Assembly (NCBI GenBank): GCA_036746695.1
Contig: DAIODP010000001.1
Location: forward strand, 1,798,001-1,862,000
Direction: 5' to 3'
Origin: UBA3006 sp036746695
GTDB lineage: Bacteria > Actinomycetota > Acidimicrobiia > Acidimicrobiales > Ilumatobacteraceae
DNA length: 64,000 nucleotides
Shown: positions 53,396-63,270 of the stretch, one piece after another
Position numbering within the stretch: position 1 is the first letter of the stretch
How the letters are laid out: each line of letters opens with the position of its first letter
Notes under the pieces: generated by a model
Seen by the model: the letters and a program-made list of their open reading frames with translations, nothing else
Databases searched by the model: none
Told to the model about the DNA's origin: nothing
Position numbers and translations under genes: made by a program

Positions 53396-54099
53396 GCGAA
53401 GTGCTCCTCAATCGATTGAGGAATGATGTTGATCATTGGCCGCAAAATGAACGAATAGCTTTCGGGGTATTCATTCAGCGAACCCTTTGAAGCCACCAAC
53501 TGATCGGCGTCGGCAGTTGAAATGGTGTGCCAGTGGGCAACGGCGAATGTGCGGTGGTCGCCCATGATGACGCCCTCTACATCGAAGGTGCCAATGGGCT
53601 GTGCGTCAACGCGGTCGGAAATCTTTGGAGTCGATGTGGAGTTGGAGACCTGAAGTAGCACCAAATCGGTTGGGTCTTTTTGTGCTGCGGCAATTGAAGA
53701 AGGGTTTGGAAACGTTGCCATGACGATGGTGAATTTCATGCCGGCCTCCTTGTGGTGGTGCGCCTCTTTGAAGCTCTCCAAATTCTGCATCTCGATAATC
53801 GCCATGCGGCGTGGGTATTGCGCAATGGCAATTCGATCCCACGCAATGTCGTCGCCAGTCAGCTGGTGCGCAACATCGGCAACGAACAGAATCCTGGCAC
53901 CAACTTCAGTCAGCGACTGAATGGGCGTGTAGCGCACGTCTGCATCGGCGCCGCTGATGTTCGACTCGCGGCCATCCTGGTAATCGGCGAATTCGCGGTA
54001 GCTCATCAGGTTGAGTGCCCACATTGGGCCGTCATTCTCGAGCCCAAACCAGGTCTTGATGTATTCGGTGTTGGCGGTGCCGTAACGAGGTGCGTTCAT
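53392..54099 (-). CDS. Uncharacterised protein, possibly DUF1330/dimeric alpha-beta-barrel-like
   Basis: About 235 residues, soluble, no signal peptide. Repeated segments such as WALNLMSYREFADYQDG, GARILFVADVAHQL, DRIAIAQYPRRMAIIEMQNL (with ESFKEAHHHKEAGMKFTIVM) resemble the ferredoxin-like dimeric alpha-beta-barrel proteins (DUF1330), here seemingly in two copies. Role unknown. ATG 54099 is used because the frame upstream runs through tRNA-Gly. Its end overlaps the convergent MFS gene by 4 bases. Confidence 0.65.
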   Translation of the reverse strand: MNAPRYGTANTEYIKTWFGLENDGPMWALNLMSYREFADYQDGRESNISGADADVRYTPIQSLTEVGARILFVADVAHQLTGDDIAWDRIAIAQYPRRMAIIEMQNLESFKEAHHHKEAGMKFTIVMATFPNPSSIAAAQKDPTDLVLLQVSNSTSTPKISDRVDAQPIGTFDVEGVIMGDHRTFAVAHWHTISTADADQLVASKGSLNEYPESYSFILRPMINIIPQSIEEHFA

Positions 54100-54137
54100 G
54101 AATTTGCATTGTAGATGCAAATACAATCCTCGTGGAA

Positions 54138-54212
<75 letters not shown>

Positions 54213-54246
54213 CGTGTAGCAGTGAAATTGTACCGCCGAAGAGGGC

Positions 54247-57200
54247 TTAGGCGTGAACGGTGAGACGCTTAACCGCCTCGATGACGAGGTCGTCGACGGT
54301 CACCGTTCCTGCTTCAACTGCACGAGCCAAATCCACGCGCATCTCGTGTTCCCAGAATCGCTCGAGGTGGCGAACTGTTGCCGCGATCGGATCGGCGCTG
54401 GTGTCGGCCGCAAATTGACGCCCGATTTGGTTTGCCATTTTTACCAGCGCGCTGAGACGGTGGGCTGGGTGACCTAGCTCGGCGGTTGCAGCGCTGCGGC
54501 CAGGGGAAACCTGCACTGCAGTCACTTTGTACTCGGGGCAGTTGGTGGCCCAGTCTGAGTTGTCGGTGGTGATGACGTTGGCGCCGCTTTCGGGGTAGTG
54601 GAACGTGGTGTACACAACGCCAGGCGCAACGCGATCGGTTACATCTGCACGCAGCACCGTGTTACCTACGCGGCTGGCGACGCTTACTTCTTCGCCGTGC
54701 TTGATGCCGCGCTCGAGAGCATCGGACGGATGAATTTCCAGAATGTCCTCGGGGTGCCACTGCACGTTCTTGGTGCGACGTGTCTGCGCACCAACGTTGT
54801 ACTGGCTGAGAATTCGGCCAGTGGTGAGAAGAAGCGGGAACTTGCGGTTCGACTTTTCCTCGGTTGGCACGTATGGAGTCGGAGTGAATTTTCCAAGACC
54901 GCGCACGAACTTACCCTCGTGCATGATTGGGGTGCCTGTTGGCTTCGCTTCGTTGCACGGCCATTGCACGCTGCCCAGTTCGTCTAGGCGGGCGAACGAG
55001 ACGCCGGCAAACGTTGGCGTCAGCGTGGCAATTTCGTCCATGATCTGTGAAGCATCGTCGTAATGCATTGGGTGACCCATTGCATTAGCCAACTCGCACA
55101 CAATCTGCCACTCATGCTTGCCAGTTCGTGGCGCACCGGTTGGGCGAACGCGATTGATACGGCGCTCGGCGTTGGTGAACGTTCCGTCTTTCTCGAGGAA
55201 CGATGTTCCAGGGAAAAAGACGTGAGCGAACTTTGCTGTCTCATTGAGGAACAAGTCCTGAACGACGACCAGCTCCATCGAGCTGAGTGCTGATTCGACG
55301 TGGGCGGTGTTTGGGTCGGACTGTGCAATGTCTTCGCCGTGCACGAACAAGCCTTTGAAGTGGCCGTCGATTGCGCCGTCGAACATGTTTGGGATTCGCA
55401 GGCCAGGCTCTTTGCGGATGACCGAACCCCACAACGTTTCGAACATGGCGCGTGTGGCGTCGTCGCTGACGTGGCGGTAGCCCGACAATTCATGAGGGAA
55501 CGAACCCATGTCGCAGGCACCTTGCACGTTGTTCTGTCCGCGAAGCGGGTTGACACCAACGCCGTCGAAGCCCAGGTTGCCTGTGCACATGGCCAGGTTG
55601 GCCATGCCCATCACCATGGTCGAACCCTGGCTGTGCTCGGTGACGCCGAGGCCGTAATAGATGGCGCCGTTGCCGCCCTTTGCGTAGAGGCGGGCTGCAG
55701 CGCGAACCTCGGCTGCAGGAACGCCTGTGTGAGCTTCCATTGCCTCTGGGCTGTTCTCGGGACGGGAAACAAACTCGGCCCAGATTCGGTATTCGGAAGG
55801 CTCGCAGCGAGTGGCGATGAACGCGTCATCCACAAGATCCTCGGTGACGATTACGTGGGCGAGTGAGTTGATCACTGCAACGTTGGTGCCCGGTTGCAGT
55901 TGCAAGAAGTGCGATGCCTCAACGTGCGGTGTGCGGACCAAATCGATTTGGCGCGGGTCGACCACAATAAGCTTTGCGCCTTCACGCAGGCGCTTCTTCA
56001 TGCGCGATGCGAACACCGGGTGAGCGTCGGTTGGGTTTGCGCCAATCAGCAAAATGACGTCGGAGTATTCGACCGACTTGAAGTCCTGGGTGCCGGCAGA
56101 AGTACCAAAGGCATTGCTCAAGCCGAAACCAGTAGGCGAGTGGCATACACGTGCGCACGTGTCGACGTTGTTGTTTCCAAATGCTGCACGCACCATCTTC
56201 TGCACCACGAACACTTCTTCGTTGGTGCAACGCGACGAACTGATTGCGCCGATCGAGTCGAAGCCGTGCTTAGCCTGAATTGCCTTCAGGCGTGTTGCGG
56301 CGAACGAAATGGCTTCTTCGAAGGAAACCTTCTTCCATTCGTCCGAGATGGATTCGCGAATCATTGGTTCTAGTTGTCGGTCTGGATGGGTTGCGTAGCC
56401 CCAAGCAAAACGACCCTTAACGCACGAGTGGCCTTCGTTTGCGCCGCCGTCTTTGTATGGCGTCATGCGCACGACTTGGTCGCCCTGCATCTCGGCCTTG
56501 AACGAGCAGCCAACACCGCAGTACGCGCAGGTGGTGAGCACCGTTCGGCGCGGTTGACCCAATTCGATCACGGTGTTTTCGGTGAGTGTGGCAGTTGGGC
56601 ACACTTGCACACAGGCGCCACACGAAACGCATGGCGAATCGAAGAAGTTGCCATTGGCGCCGGCAGCAACGCGCGAGCCGAAGCCGCGTCCCTCGATAGT
56701 GAGGGCAAATGTTCCTTGCACTTCCTCGCATGCGCGCACGCAACGTGAGCACGCGATGCACTTTGAGGATTCAAATGTGAAATACGGGTTGGAGGTGTCT
56801 TTTTCTAGACCGAGATGGTTGTCGCCCTCGTAGCCGTAACGAACGTCGCGAAGGCCCACGGCGCCGGCCATGTCTTGCAATTCGCAATCGCCATTGGCTG
56901 CGCAGGTAAGGCAGTCGAGTGGGTGGTCGCTGATGTACAGCTCCATCACGCCGCGGCGCAGGCGCTCGAGTTTTGGCGACTGAGTTTTGACCGACATGCC
57001 TGGCGTAACAGGCGTGGTGCACGATGCTGGCGTGCCCTTGCGTCCGTCGATTTCGACCAAGCACAAACGGCATGAGCCGAATGGGTCGAGGCTTTCGGTT
57101 GCGCACAGTTTTGGTACGTCTACGCCGCACAGTGCCGCAGCACGCATCACGCTGGTGCCTTCCTCTACGGAAACGGTTTGTCCGTCGATGGTGAGTTCGA

Positions 57201-57273
57201 CCGTTTGCAAAACTTGGTCGCGCGAGGTTGTGCGCGGGCGGGGTGTGCCGAGATCGTGATCCATCAATGTCAT
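54247..57273 (-). CDS. fdsA: NAD-dependent formate dehydrogenase, catalytic subunit FdsA fused to FdsD
   Basis: 1008 residues. N-terminal [2Fe-2S] (CATESLDPFGSCRLC), His/Cys [4Fe-4S] (CLTCAANGDCELQ), two ferredoxin clusters (CIACSRCVRACE, CVSCGACVQVCPT), then the Mo-bis-PGD domain with its own cluster (CAYCGVGCSFKAEM.. GHSCVKGR) and Mo-ligand Cys in CARVCHSPTGFGL (Cys, not Sec). The last ~65 residues (KMANQIGRQFAADTSADPIA, then HLERFWEHEMR) match the separate delta subunit FdsD of proteobacterial Fds enzymes. Start fixed by ATGA overlap with the upstream gene (57270-57273). It oxidises formate to CO2. Confidence 0.93.
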   Translation of the reverse strand: MTLMDHDLGTPRPRTTSRDQVLQTVELTIDGQTVSVEEGTSVMRAAALCGVDVPKLCATESLDPFGSCRLCLVEIDGRKGTPASCTTPVTPGMSVKTQSPKLERLRRGVMELYISDHPLDCLTCAANGDCELQDMAGAVGLRDVRYGYEGDNHLGLEKDTSNPYFTFESSKCIACSRCVRACEEVQGTFALTIEGRGFGSRVAAGANGNFFDSPCVSCGACVQVCPTATLTENTVIELGQPRRTVLTTCAYCGVGCSFKAEMQGDQVVRMTPYKDGGANEGHSCVKGRFAWGYATHPDRQLEPMIRESISDEWKKVSFEEAISFAATRLKAIQAKHGFDSIGAISSSRCTNEEVFVVQKMVRAAFGNNNVDTCARVCHSPTGFGLSNAFGTSAGTQDFKSVEYSDVILLIGANPTDAHPVFASRMKKRLREGAKLIVVDPRQIDLVRTPHVEASHFLQLQPGTNVAVINSLAHVIVTEDLVDDAFIATRCEPSEYRIWAEFVSRPENSPEAMEAHTGVPAAEVRAAARLYAKGGNGAIYYGLGVTEHSQGSTMVMGMANLAMCTGNLGFDGVGVNPLRGQNNVQGACDMGSFPHELSGYRHVSDDATRAMFETLWGSVIRKEPGLRIPNMFDGAIDGHFKGLFVHGEDIAQSDPNTAHVESALSSMELVVVQDLFLNETAKFAHVFFPGTSFLEKDGTFTNAERRINRVRPTGAPRTGKHEWQIVCELANAMGHPMHYDDASQIMDEIATLTPTFAGVSFARLDELGSVQWPCNEAKPTGTPIMHEGKFVRGLGKFTPTPYVPTEEKSNRKFPLLLTTGRILSQYNVGAQTRRTKNVQWHPEDILEIHPSDALERGIKHGEEVSVASRVGNTVLRADVTDRVAPGVVYTTFHYPESGANVITTDNSDWATNCPEYKVTAVQVSPGRSAATAELGHPAHRLSALVKMANQIGRQFAADTSADPIAATVRHLERFWEHEMRVDLARAVEAGTVTVDDLVIEAVKRLTVHA

Positions 57274-59282
57274 TTTTTGGCTCCAACCGTGCGGTGAAAA
57301 TCCTCTGTGAAATTGTTGAGTGCGCTGCGCACGGGCAGTGGTGTGAGCCCACCCATTGCGCAGAGCGAACCGTCTGCCATTACTTCGCAGAGATCGACCA
57401 ACACATCTATATTGGCACTGCGGTCTATGCCTGCGGTGATTTTGTCGATTAATTCCACGCCGCGGGTGCTGCCGATGCGGCATGGTGTGCACTTTCCACA
57501 GCTTTCGACCGCACAGAACTCCATAGCGAAGCGGGCCTGAGCGGCCATATCCACCGTGTCGTCGAACACCACGATGCCGCCGTGTCCGACAATGGCGTCT
57601 GCTGCTGCGAAGGCCTCGTAGTCGAATGGCAAATCAAAACGGGTTGTGGGGATGTAGGCACCTAGCGGGCCGCCAACTTGAACTGCGCGAATTGGACGAC
57701 CGTTGGCCGTGCCGCCGCCCAGATCATTGACCACTTCGCCAAGTGTTGTACCAAAAGCAGTTTCAAAAATTCCGCCACGTGCAATGTTGCCTGCCAACTG
57801 CAGCACTTGCGTGCCGCGGCTTCGTCCAACACCAAGCGCTGCGTATGCTGCTGCGCCGTCGGCGAGGATTGCCGGCACTGTGCCAAGGCTTAAGACGTTG
57901 TTGATCACTGTTGGTTTGCCGAACAAGCCAACATGTGCTGGTAGCGGTGGCTTTGCGCGCACGACGCCCCGTTTTCCTTCGAGGCTTTCGAGCAGCGCGG
58001 TTTCTTCGCCGCAGACATAGGAGCCCGCGCCAACGCGCACATGAATGTAGAACGAGAAGTTGGTGCCGAGGACGCTTTCCCCGAGCCAGCCCTTGGCGGT
58101 TGCAGCCTTGACGGCTTCATTCAGGGCTTCAATTGCCTCTGGGTATTCGCTGCGGACATAGATGTAGCCCACGCTTGCACCAACGGCGAATCCTGCAATG
58201 GTCATACCTTCAAGCAGCATGAACGGGTCGCCTTCCATCAACATGCGGTCGGCAAAGGTTCCGCTGTCGCCTTCGTCGGCGTTACACACGATGTACTTCG
58301 TGGCGTCGGTTGTCTCGAGCACGGTTTTCCATTTGATGCCAGTAGGAAACGCTGCGCCACCGCGGCCACGCAAACCACTGTCTGTAACTTCTTGCACAAC
58401 TGCGCTTGGAGTCATGCCAATGGCTCGTCGAAGCCCTGCAATTCCGCCGTTGGCCTCGTAGTCGGCAGCCGAGCGAGGGTCGACTAATCCAACACGTTGA
58501 AATGTGACGCGCTGTTGGCGTTGCATCCATGGCAGTTGCATTGTCGGGCCAAGGCGCAACTTGTGATCGCCGCCCGTCAGGAAGCCGGCCTTCAACAGTT
58601 TTGGAATATCGCTTGCTTGCACCGGACCATACGCAATTCGGGTGCCATCAACAACAACCTCAATCATCGGCTCGAGCCACAACATGCCCCATGAACCGTT
58701 TCGCACCACGCGCACGCCTGGCGTTTGTGCAAGCACACTTGCTACCTCGTCGCTGCCTGCCGCGCGCGATGCTGCATCACGAGGTACGTAAACAGTCACG
58801 CCATCGCCGCACGAGTCGATCGATTCGGGAAGGGGTTTGCGAGCAATCGCATTGCCGATGATGGTGTCGATCGTTTTGGTCGTGACGCCACCCATCAGGT
58901 GCCCGTCCACTGCAACGGCTGGCCCGAGGGCGCAATGACCTAAGCAGAACACTTCTTCTACAACAACGGCTTTACCTTCGCCCTTTGCCTGAGCGCGTTC
59001 CCACACCTCGCGGCCCCCACGGGCTTGGCATGCCTCTGCACGGCAAACATGAACTATTGGGCCTGCTGGCGGGGTGGTGCGGAAGTCTTTGTAGAAGGTG
59101 ATCACACCGTGCACTTCGGCTACTGAAATATTGAAGGTGTCTGCAAGTACGTCGATGAGGTCGCGGTCGATGAAGCCGGCAGCATGCTGAAGGGCATGCA
59201 ACGCGGGCAATAATCCGCCGGGGGTGGTGCCAAAACCGCGCACGATTGCTTCCAGTTGCAGACGATGGGGGGCCGTACTCAC
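57270..59282 (-). CDS. fdsB: Formate dehydrogenase FdsG-FdsB fusion (NuoE-NuoF-like)
   Basis: 670 residues. Residues 1 to about 160 are NuoE/FdsG-like: LPALHALQHAAGFIDRDLID, VHGVITFYKDFRTTP and the [2Fe-2S] cysteines in CRAEACQARGG and VFCLGHCALGPAV. Residues about 230-670 are NuoF/FdsB-like: the FMN/NADH region GLRGRGGAAFPTGIKWK and NADEGDSGTFADRMLM, GSYVCGEETALLESLEG, and the [4Fe-4S] site ESCGKCTPCRIGSTR. It passes electrons from formate oxidation to NAD+. GTG start at 59282. The complex is encoded by just two genes. Confidence 0.93.
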   Translation of the reverse strand: MSTAPHRLQLEAIVRGFGTTPGGLLPALHALQHAAGFIDRDLIDVLADTFNISVAEVHGVITFYKDFRTTPPAGPIVHVCRAEACQARGGREVWERAQAKGEGKAVVVEEVFCLGHCALGPAVAVDGHLMGGVTTKTIDTIIGNAIARKPLPESIDSCGDGVTVYVPRDAASRAAGSDEVASVLAQTPGVRVVRNGSWGMLWLEPMIEVVVDGTRIAYGPVQASDIPKLLKAGFLTGGDHKLRLGPTMQLPWMQRQQRVTFQRVGLVDPRSAADYEANGGIAGLRRAIGMTPSAVVQEVTDSGLRGRGGAAFPTGIKWKTVLETTDATKYIVCNADEGDSGTFADRMLMEGDPFMLLEGMTIAGFAVGASVGYIYVRSEYPEAIEALNEAVKAATAKGWLGESVLGTNFSFYIHVRVGAGSYVCGEETALLESLEGKRGVVRAKPPLPAHVGLFGKPTVINNVLSLGTVPAILADGAAAYAALGVGRSRGTQVLQLAGNIARGGIFETAFGTTLGEVVNDLGGGTANGRPIRAVQVGGPLGAYIPTTRFDLPFDYEAFAAADAIVGHGGIVVFDDTVDMAAQARFAMEFCAVESCGKCTPCRIGSTRGVELIDKITAGIDRSANIDVLVDLCEVMADGSLCAMGGLTPLPVRSALNNFTEDFHRTVGAKK

Positions 59283-59333
59283 GGCTAGTAAGCGTAGGCG
59301 ATAAGGCCCAAAGTCGCTCAGTAGAACCAGGAT

Positions 59334-61145
59334 TTATGGGACAACGACGTGGAACCCATCGATTTCGCCCACGAAGGAATATCGGTATTCCAGCGAGAGA
59401 ACCCCCGCCCAATACTCGTCGTTGGTCACCACATAAAAGCTCTCGGGGTCTAGGCGCCCGGTCATAAAACCCTGGTGGATTTTCTCGGTGGGTTGCTCAA
59501 GTTTGCTTGGGTCGATTCGCGAAAAGTACCCAGCATTCGTGCCCAGGTTGTTCTTCGCGGCGAAATGGGTGAATGCGATCCATCTACCCTCAACGTCGTT
59601 ATTCAACGGTGGAATTGTCAAGAGATTTTTGTGTGATGTCGCGAACTTTGCCCAGCGAGGGTCTGAAAGTGGGGACGACCAGCTTGCGTCTGGTGAAAAA
59701 CGTTCACGCGATATCGATATTGCGGGAACGCTGTCAACAACTTGAAACGTGAGTGCGACGAGAAAGATGAGTGACGCAACCCTTTTCCCAAAAACCCTGA
59801 ATATCACGATGAGGACGACGACGACAAGAAGGTAGTAAGCGGGCCAAATCGATCGACCATGAGTTCGGAATGTTTGGGTGAACTGCTTCACTATGGGGAT
59901 GAGCGGATACTCAAAAAATGTGTACCGACCTACGCCGGGCCGGTTTGTCATCGAGTAAAGAGCAAGCACCGAAACTGCTAACAGGAGTGCTCTGTGTTTG
60001 CCTATCCCAATCCAATTGGTGCCGGTAAGTGAACAGTATGCAAGAGAGACAATTGTCGTGGCAACTACAAGAAATATGAGTATCGAAAACTGATCTTGAG
60101 CCAACAGTCCGTAAGCAGCAAAAAACATTGCGAGCGATAAGGCAGTTATGAGAGTGGAGTGTTTCCAAGATCCAAAGTCTCTGCCGCTGATGACGTGTGC
60201 AACCATTGCCACAAAGACCATGCAAATGAGCGCAATTACTCCGCTGCCGAGGAAACTGAATCCCTCCACATCACCGAACAGCTCCGTTCGGTCCATGAGG
60301 AGACGCGACCAGCCACCCGAGAAATCTGTTCCGCTGTCGATGAGCGCCAATGGTTGCCAGCGAAATCGGTAGGGGAAATCATCTGGGGTGACGCTGGAAC
60401 TTCCGAGGAACAGATCTGGGCCAAGGGCTATGTAGCCACCGAGAACGAATGTCGTTATCACGGAGAATCCGATGACGAGCAAATGTCTAAGCCGACTTGC
60501 GCGCGATGCAGAACTCTTGAGAAGCCAAGCAAACCAAATTGCGAGGATCATGGGAATGAAATAGGCATGAATCAGAATTGTTGAAACGATGAGCGCTGCC
60601 CATCTGCCTGTGTTTTTCGTCTGGTCAAAATAGAGGCAAAGCGCAGCAAGCAATAGGAACTGACTTCCGAGAGCAATGTGCCCGTATCCCTGGTGAATGA
60701 ATCGATAGATGAGAACCGGCGAGATGACGAGGAAGCTGGATGCGAGCGCGAGGCTCAGTCGGTCAGACACAAATCTGCTGAGTAGCTTCCAAGCAAAAAA
60801 GGCTTGCAGCACAAAACACATCCAAATCCAGAGGCCAAAATACTGAAATGTTGCGGGCAGAAGATAGTTGAGTGGTTTGAAGATGAACGCCGCAATCGGG
60901 ATGGAATCCGTGAACACAATCGATGACGCAACTTCAAGCCCGAGTTTTGGGTTGTCTGCGATTGGCCACTGGAGCAGTGGGGTATGTCGAAAGAATTCCC
61001 AGCCGATGTAGTGCTGGGCCGAATCTCCAATCATGAGCCAGTCGTCGTAAGTGGGGTTGATGATTCGGCCGCCAGTGACGTAGATAAACACCGCTGTTCC
61101 CACGACGAGCGCATAGAAGGCCGCTCCTCGTCTGGTGCTCAACAC
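59334..61145 (-). CDS. Polytopic membrane protein, DUF6311/glycosyltransferase-like
   Basis: 603 residues with about 11-12 membrane segments and a C-terminal extracytoplasmic domain of about 130 residues. The first loop contains GDSAQHYIGWEFFRHTPLLQ and FTDSIPIAAFIFKPLNYLLP, with FQYFGLWIWMCFVLQAFFAW, which fits DUF6311/GtrC-like integral membrane glycosyltransferases using lipid-linked donors. This match is from memory. Base composition is noticeably AT-richer than its neighbours, as is usual for surface-polysaccharide genes gained by transfer. Confidence 0.7.
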   Translation of the reverse strand: MLSTRRGAAFYALVVGTAVFIYVTGGRIINPTYDDWLMIGDSAQHYIGWEFFRHTPLLQWPIADNPKLGLEVASSIVFTDSIPIAAFIFKPLNYLLPATFQYFGLWIWMCFVLQAFFAWKLLSRFVSDRLSLALASSFLVISPVLIYRFIHQGYGHIALGSQFLLLAALCLYFDQTKNTGRWAALIVSTILIHAYFIPMILAIWFAWLLKSSASRASRLRHLLVIGFSVITTFVLGGYIALGPDLFLGSSSVTPDDFPYRFRWQPLALIDSGTDFSGGWSRLLMDRTELFGDVEGFSFLGSGVIALICMVFVAMVAHVISGRDFGSWKHSTLITALSLAMFFAAYGLLAQDQFSILIFLVVATTIVSLAYCSLTGTNWIGIGKHRALLLAVSVLALYSMTNRPGVGRYTFFEYPLIPIVKQFTQTFRTHGRSIWPAYYLLVVVVLIVIFRVFGKRVASLIFLVALTFQVVDSVPAISISRERFSPDASWSSPLSDPRWAKFATSHKNLLTIPPLNNDVEGRWIAFTHFAAKNNLGTNAGYFSRIDPSKLEQPTEKIHQGFMTGRLDPESFYVVTNDEYWAGVLSLEYRYSFVGEIDGFHVVVP

Positions 61146-61277
61146 AGGTAGATCTTATGGAACTCCGATATCTAGGCAACTTGTGCCGACCGTAAAGCCC
61201 AGTGGCGCGCTGCAGACTTCAAAATATTAGGGTTGCAATGCAAGGCCATGGTGGCTGCAGGCGTTGGAGGTTGGTCG

Positions 61278-62756
61278 ATGAGCACGGAGCATGTTGATGT
61301 AGTCATCGTCGGTGCTGGGCTCTCGGGTATAGGCGCTGGGTATCACCTGCAGACAATGTGCCCGGATCGGTCGTATGTGATCCTTGAGGGCCGCGAAGAT
61401 TTGGGCGGCACATGGGACCTCTTCAGGTATCCAGGTGTTCGTTCCGACAGCGACATGCACACGCTTGGTTTCAGTTTCAAGCCTTGGACCGAGGCAAAAT
61501 CCATTGCCGACGGCCCATCAATCCTTCAGTACCTTCGAGACACAACGAAGGAATACTCGATCGACAAGCGCATTCGTTACAGGCAATTAGTAACGAAAGC
61601 AGAGTGGTCTGGCACAGACGCAACATGGACAATCACGTCAACGCACAAAGAAACCGGTGCGCAAACCGTGACGACGTGCAACTTCCTGTTTATGTGCTCG
61701 GGGTACTACAGCTACAAAAAGGGCCACGATCCTGTATTCGCTGGGCGCGAACGGTTTGCCGGAACCATCATTCATCCTCAGCAGTGGCCAGACAACCTCG
61801 ACTACGCCAACAAGCGCGTGGTCGTCATCGGTTCGGGCGCAACTGCCGTCACCATCGTTCCGTCGATGGCAAGCACTGCATCGCATGTGACCATGGTGCA
61901 GCGTTCGCCAACGTATGTTGTGGCGCGCCCAGACCACGACCCAATCGCCGACAGGTTGCGCAAAGTGTTGCCGGCTCAAATGGCCTACAACGTGACGCGT
62001 TGGAAGAACACCACGATGCAACAGTTGGTGTACAAGCGAACCCGCACTAAGCCGGAGATGGTAAAAACCAAATTGCTTGATGGTGTTCGCGCATATCTTG
62101 GCCCCGATTTCGACGTAGACAAACATTTCACCCCTCGGTACAACCCTTGGGATCAGCGCTTGTGTCTGGTTCCCAACGGCGATCTATTTACGGCAATCAG
62201 TTCTGGAAAAGCTTCAGTCGTCACTGACACCATCGAATCGTTTACTGAAACTGGTATCCAGTTGACTTCCGGACAACATCTTGAGGCCGACATCATCATC
62301 ACCGCCACTGGGCTCGAGCTCGTCACGCTTGGAGAAATGGACTTTGTTGTCGATGGCAAGCCGGTTGACTTCGCCAAGACATGGTCGTACAAGGGCTTTG
62401 CTTATTCGGGTATTCCCAACATGGCTTCGTCGTTTGGTTACATCAATGCATCATGGACGCTTCGATCAGACCTGACCAGCAGTTATGTGTGTCGGTTGTT
62501 GAACCACATGAAAAAGACAAAAACAAATACGTGCACACCAACGCTCCGAGCCGAAGATGCATCCATGCCCGAGCGGCCGTGGATCGACGGTTTCTCTTCT
62601 GGCTACATGCAGCGCGTGATGCATAAATTCCCCCGACAGGGCGACCGTGAACCATGGATCAACCCGCAGAATTACAAGCGCGACAAAAAGATGTTTAAAC
62701 ATTCACCAGTCGACGATGGGGCAATGCTGTTCTCGCGCTCTTCAGTTCATGCGTAA
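61278..62756 (+). CDS. Flavin-containing (Baeyer-Villiger-type) monooxygenase
   Basis: About 492 residues. The FAD motif DVVIVGAGLSGIGAGYHLQT, EGREDLGGTWDLFRYPGVRS (BVMO/FMO WDLFRYPG), HPQQWPDNLDYANKRVVVIG with the NADP motif GSGATAVTIVPSMA. The canonical BVMO fingerprint FxGxxxHxxxW reads FAGTIIHPQQWP, here intact. ATG 61278 is chosen because GGAGG (61266-61270) stands 7 bases before it. It probably oxygenates ketones or sulfur/nitrogen compounds. Its last codons overlap the apt start. Confidence 0.9.
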   Translation: MSTEHVDVVIVGAGLSGIGAGYHLQTMCPDRSYVILEGREDLGGTWDLFRYPGVRSDSDMHTLGFSFKPWTEAKSIADGPSILQYLRDTTKEYSIDKRIRYRQLVTKAEWSGTDATWTITSTHKETGAQTVTTCNFLFMCSGYYSYKKGHDPVFAGRERFAGTIIHPQQWPDNLDYANKRVVVIGSGATAVTIVPSMASTASHVTMVQRSPTYVVARPDHDPIADRLRKVLPAQMAYNVTRWKNTTMQQLVYKRTRTKPEMVKTKLLDGVRAYLGPDFDVDKHFTPRYNPWDQRLCLVPNGDLFTAISSGKASVVTDTIESFTETGIQLTSGQHLEADIIITATGLELVTLGEMDFVVDGKPVDFAKTWSYKGFAYSGIPNMASSFGYINASWTLRSDLTSSYVCRLLNHMKKTKTNTCTPTLRAEDASMPERPWIDGFSSGYMQRVMHKFPRQGDREPWINPQNYKRDKKMFKHSPVDDGAMLFSRSSVHA

Positions 62757-63270
62757 CGAGCATTTACTGCGGCTCATCCGCACGATTCCGGATGTACCCC
62801 AACCCGGAATTAAGTTTCGAGACATCACGCCGTTGTTGGCAAGCCCCGAGGGGTTTGCCGCGACGGTGCAGGGACTTGTTGCTGTGTCCGAAGATTTACG
62901 CCCAACCAAAGTTGTTGGTGTAGAAGCCCGCGGTTTCATTCTTGCCGCACCAGTTGCTCAGCAATTAGGTGCAGGCTTTGTGCCTGTGCGCAAGGCGGGC
63001 AAACTTCCGTGGCAGGTTGTTGGCCAGTCGTATTCGCTTGAATACGGCACCGATCGTTTGGAGATGCATCAAGATGCTGTGGGCCAAGACGACAGGGTGC
63101 TCATCGTGGACGATGTATTGGCAACCGGTGGCACGGCTGCGGCAACCATTCGTTTGGTGGAGAGCTGCGGGGCAACAGTTGTGGGCTTGGTGTTCTTGAT
63201 TGAGCTAGAGGCGCTTAACGGACGTGCAGCTTTAGGGGGACACTCCGTGCAGTCGCTGCTGTCGTTGTAG
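62749..63270 (+). CDS. apt: Adenine phosphoribosyltransferase
   Basis: 173 residues: IRTIPDVPQPGIKFRDITPL at the start, EARGFILAAPVAQQLGAGFV and the PRPP loop VLIVDDVLATGGTAAATIRL are diagnostic of Apt. It salvages adenine to AMP. ATG 62749 overlaps the monooxygenase stop by 8 bases, and the frame upstream is antiphase monooxygenase sequence. The stop abuts, tail to tail, the CsoR-like gene. Confidence 0.94.
   Translation: MRNEHLLRLIRTIPDVPQPGIKFRDITPLLASPEGFAATVQGLVAVSEDLRPTKVVGVEARGFILAAPVAQQLGAGFVPVRKAGKLPWQVVGQSYSLEYGTDRLEMHQDAVGQDDRVLIVDDVLATGGTAAATIRLVESCGATVVGLVFLIELEALNGRAALGGHSVQSLLSL

Noticed and set aside
57274..57492. N-terminal extension of the formate dehydrogenase alpha frame
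   Set aside because: It is Arg/His-rich antiphase sequence of the FdsG-FdsB gene; the ATGA overlap at 57270-57273 fixes the true start.
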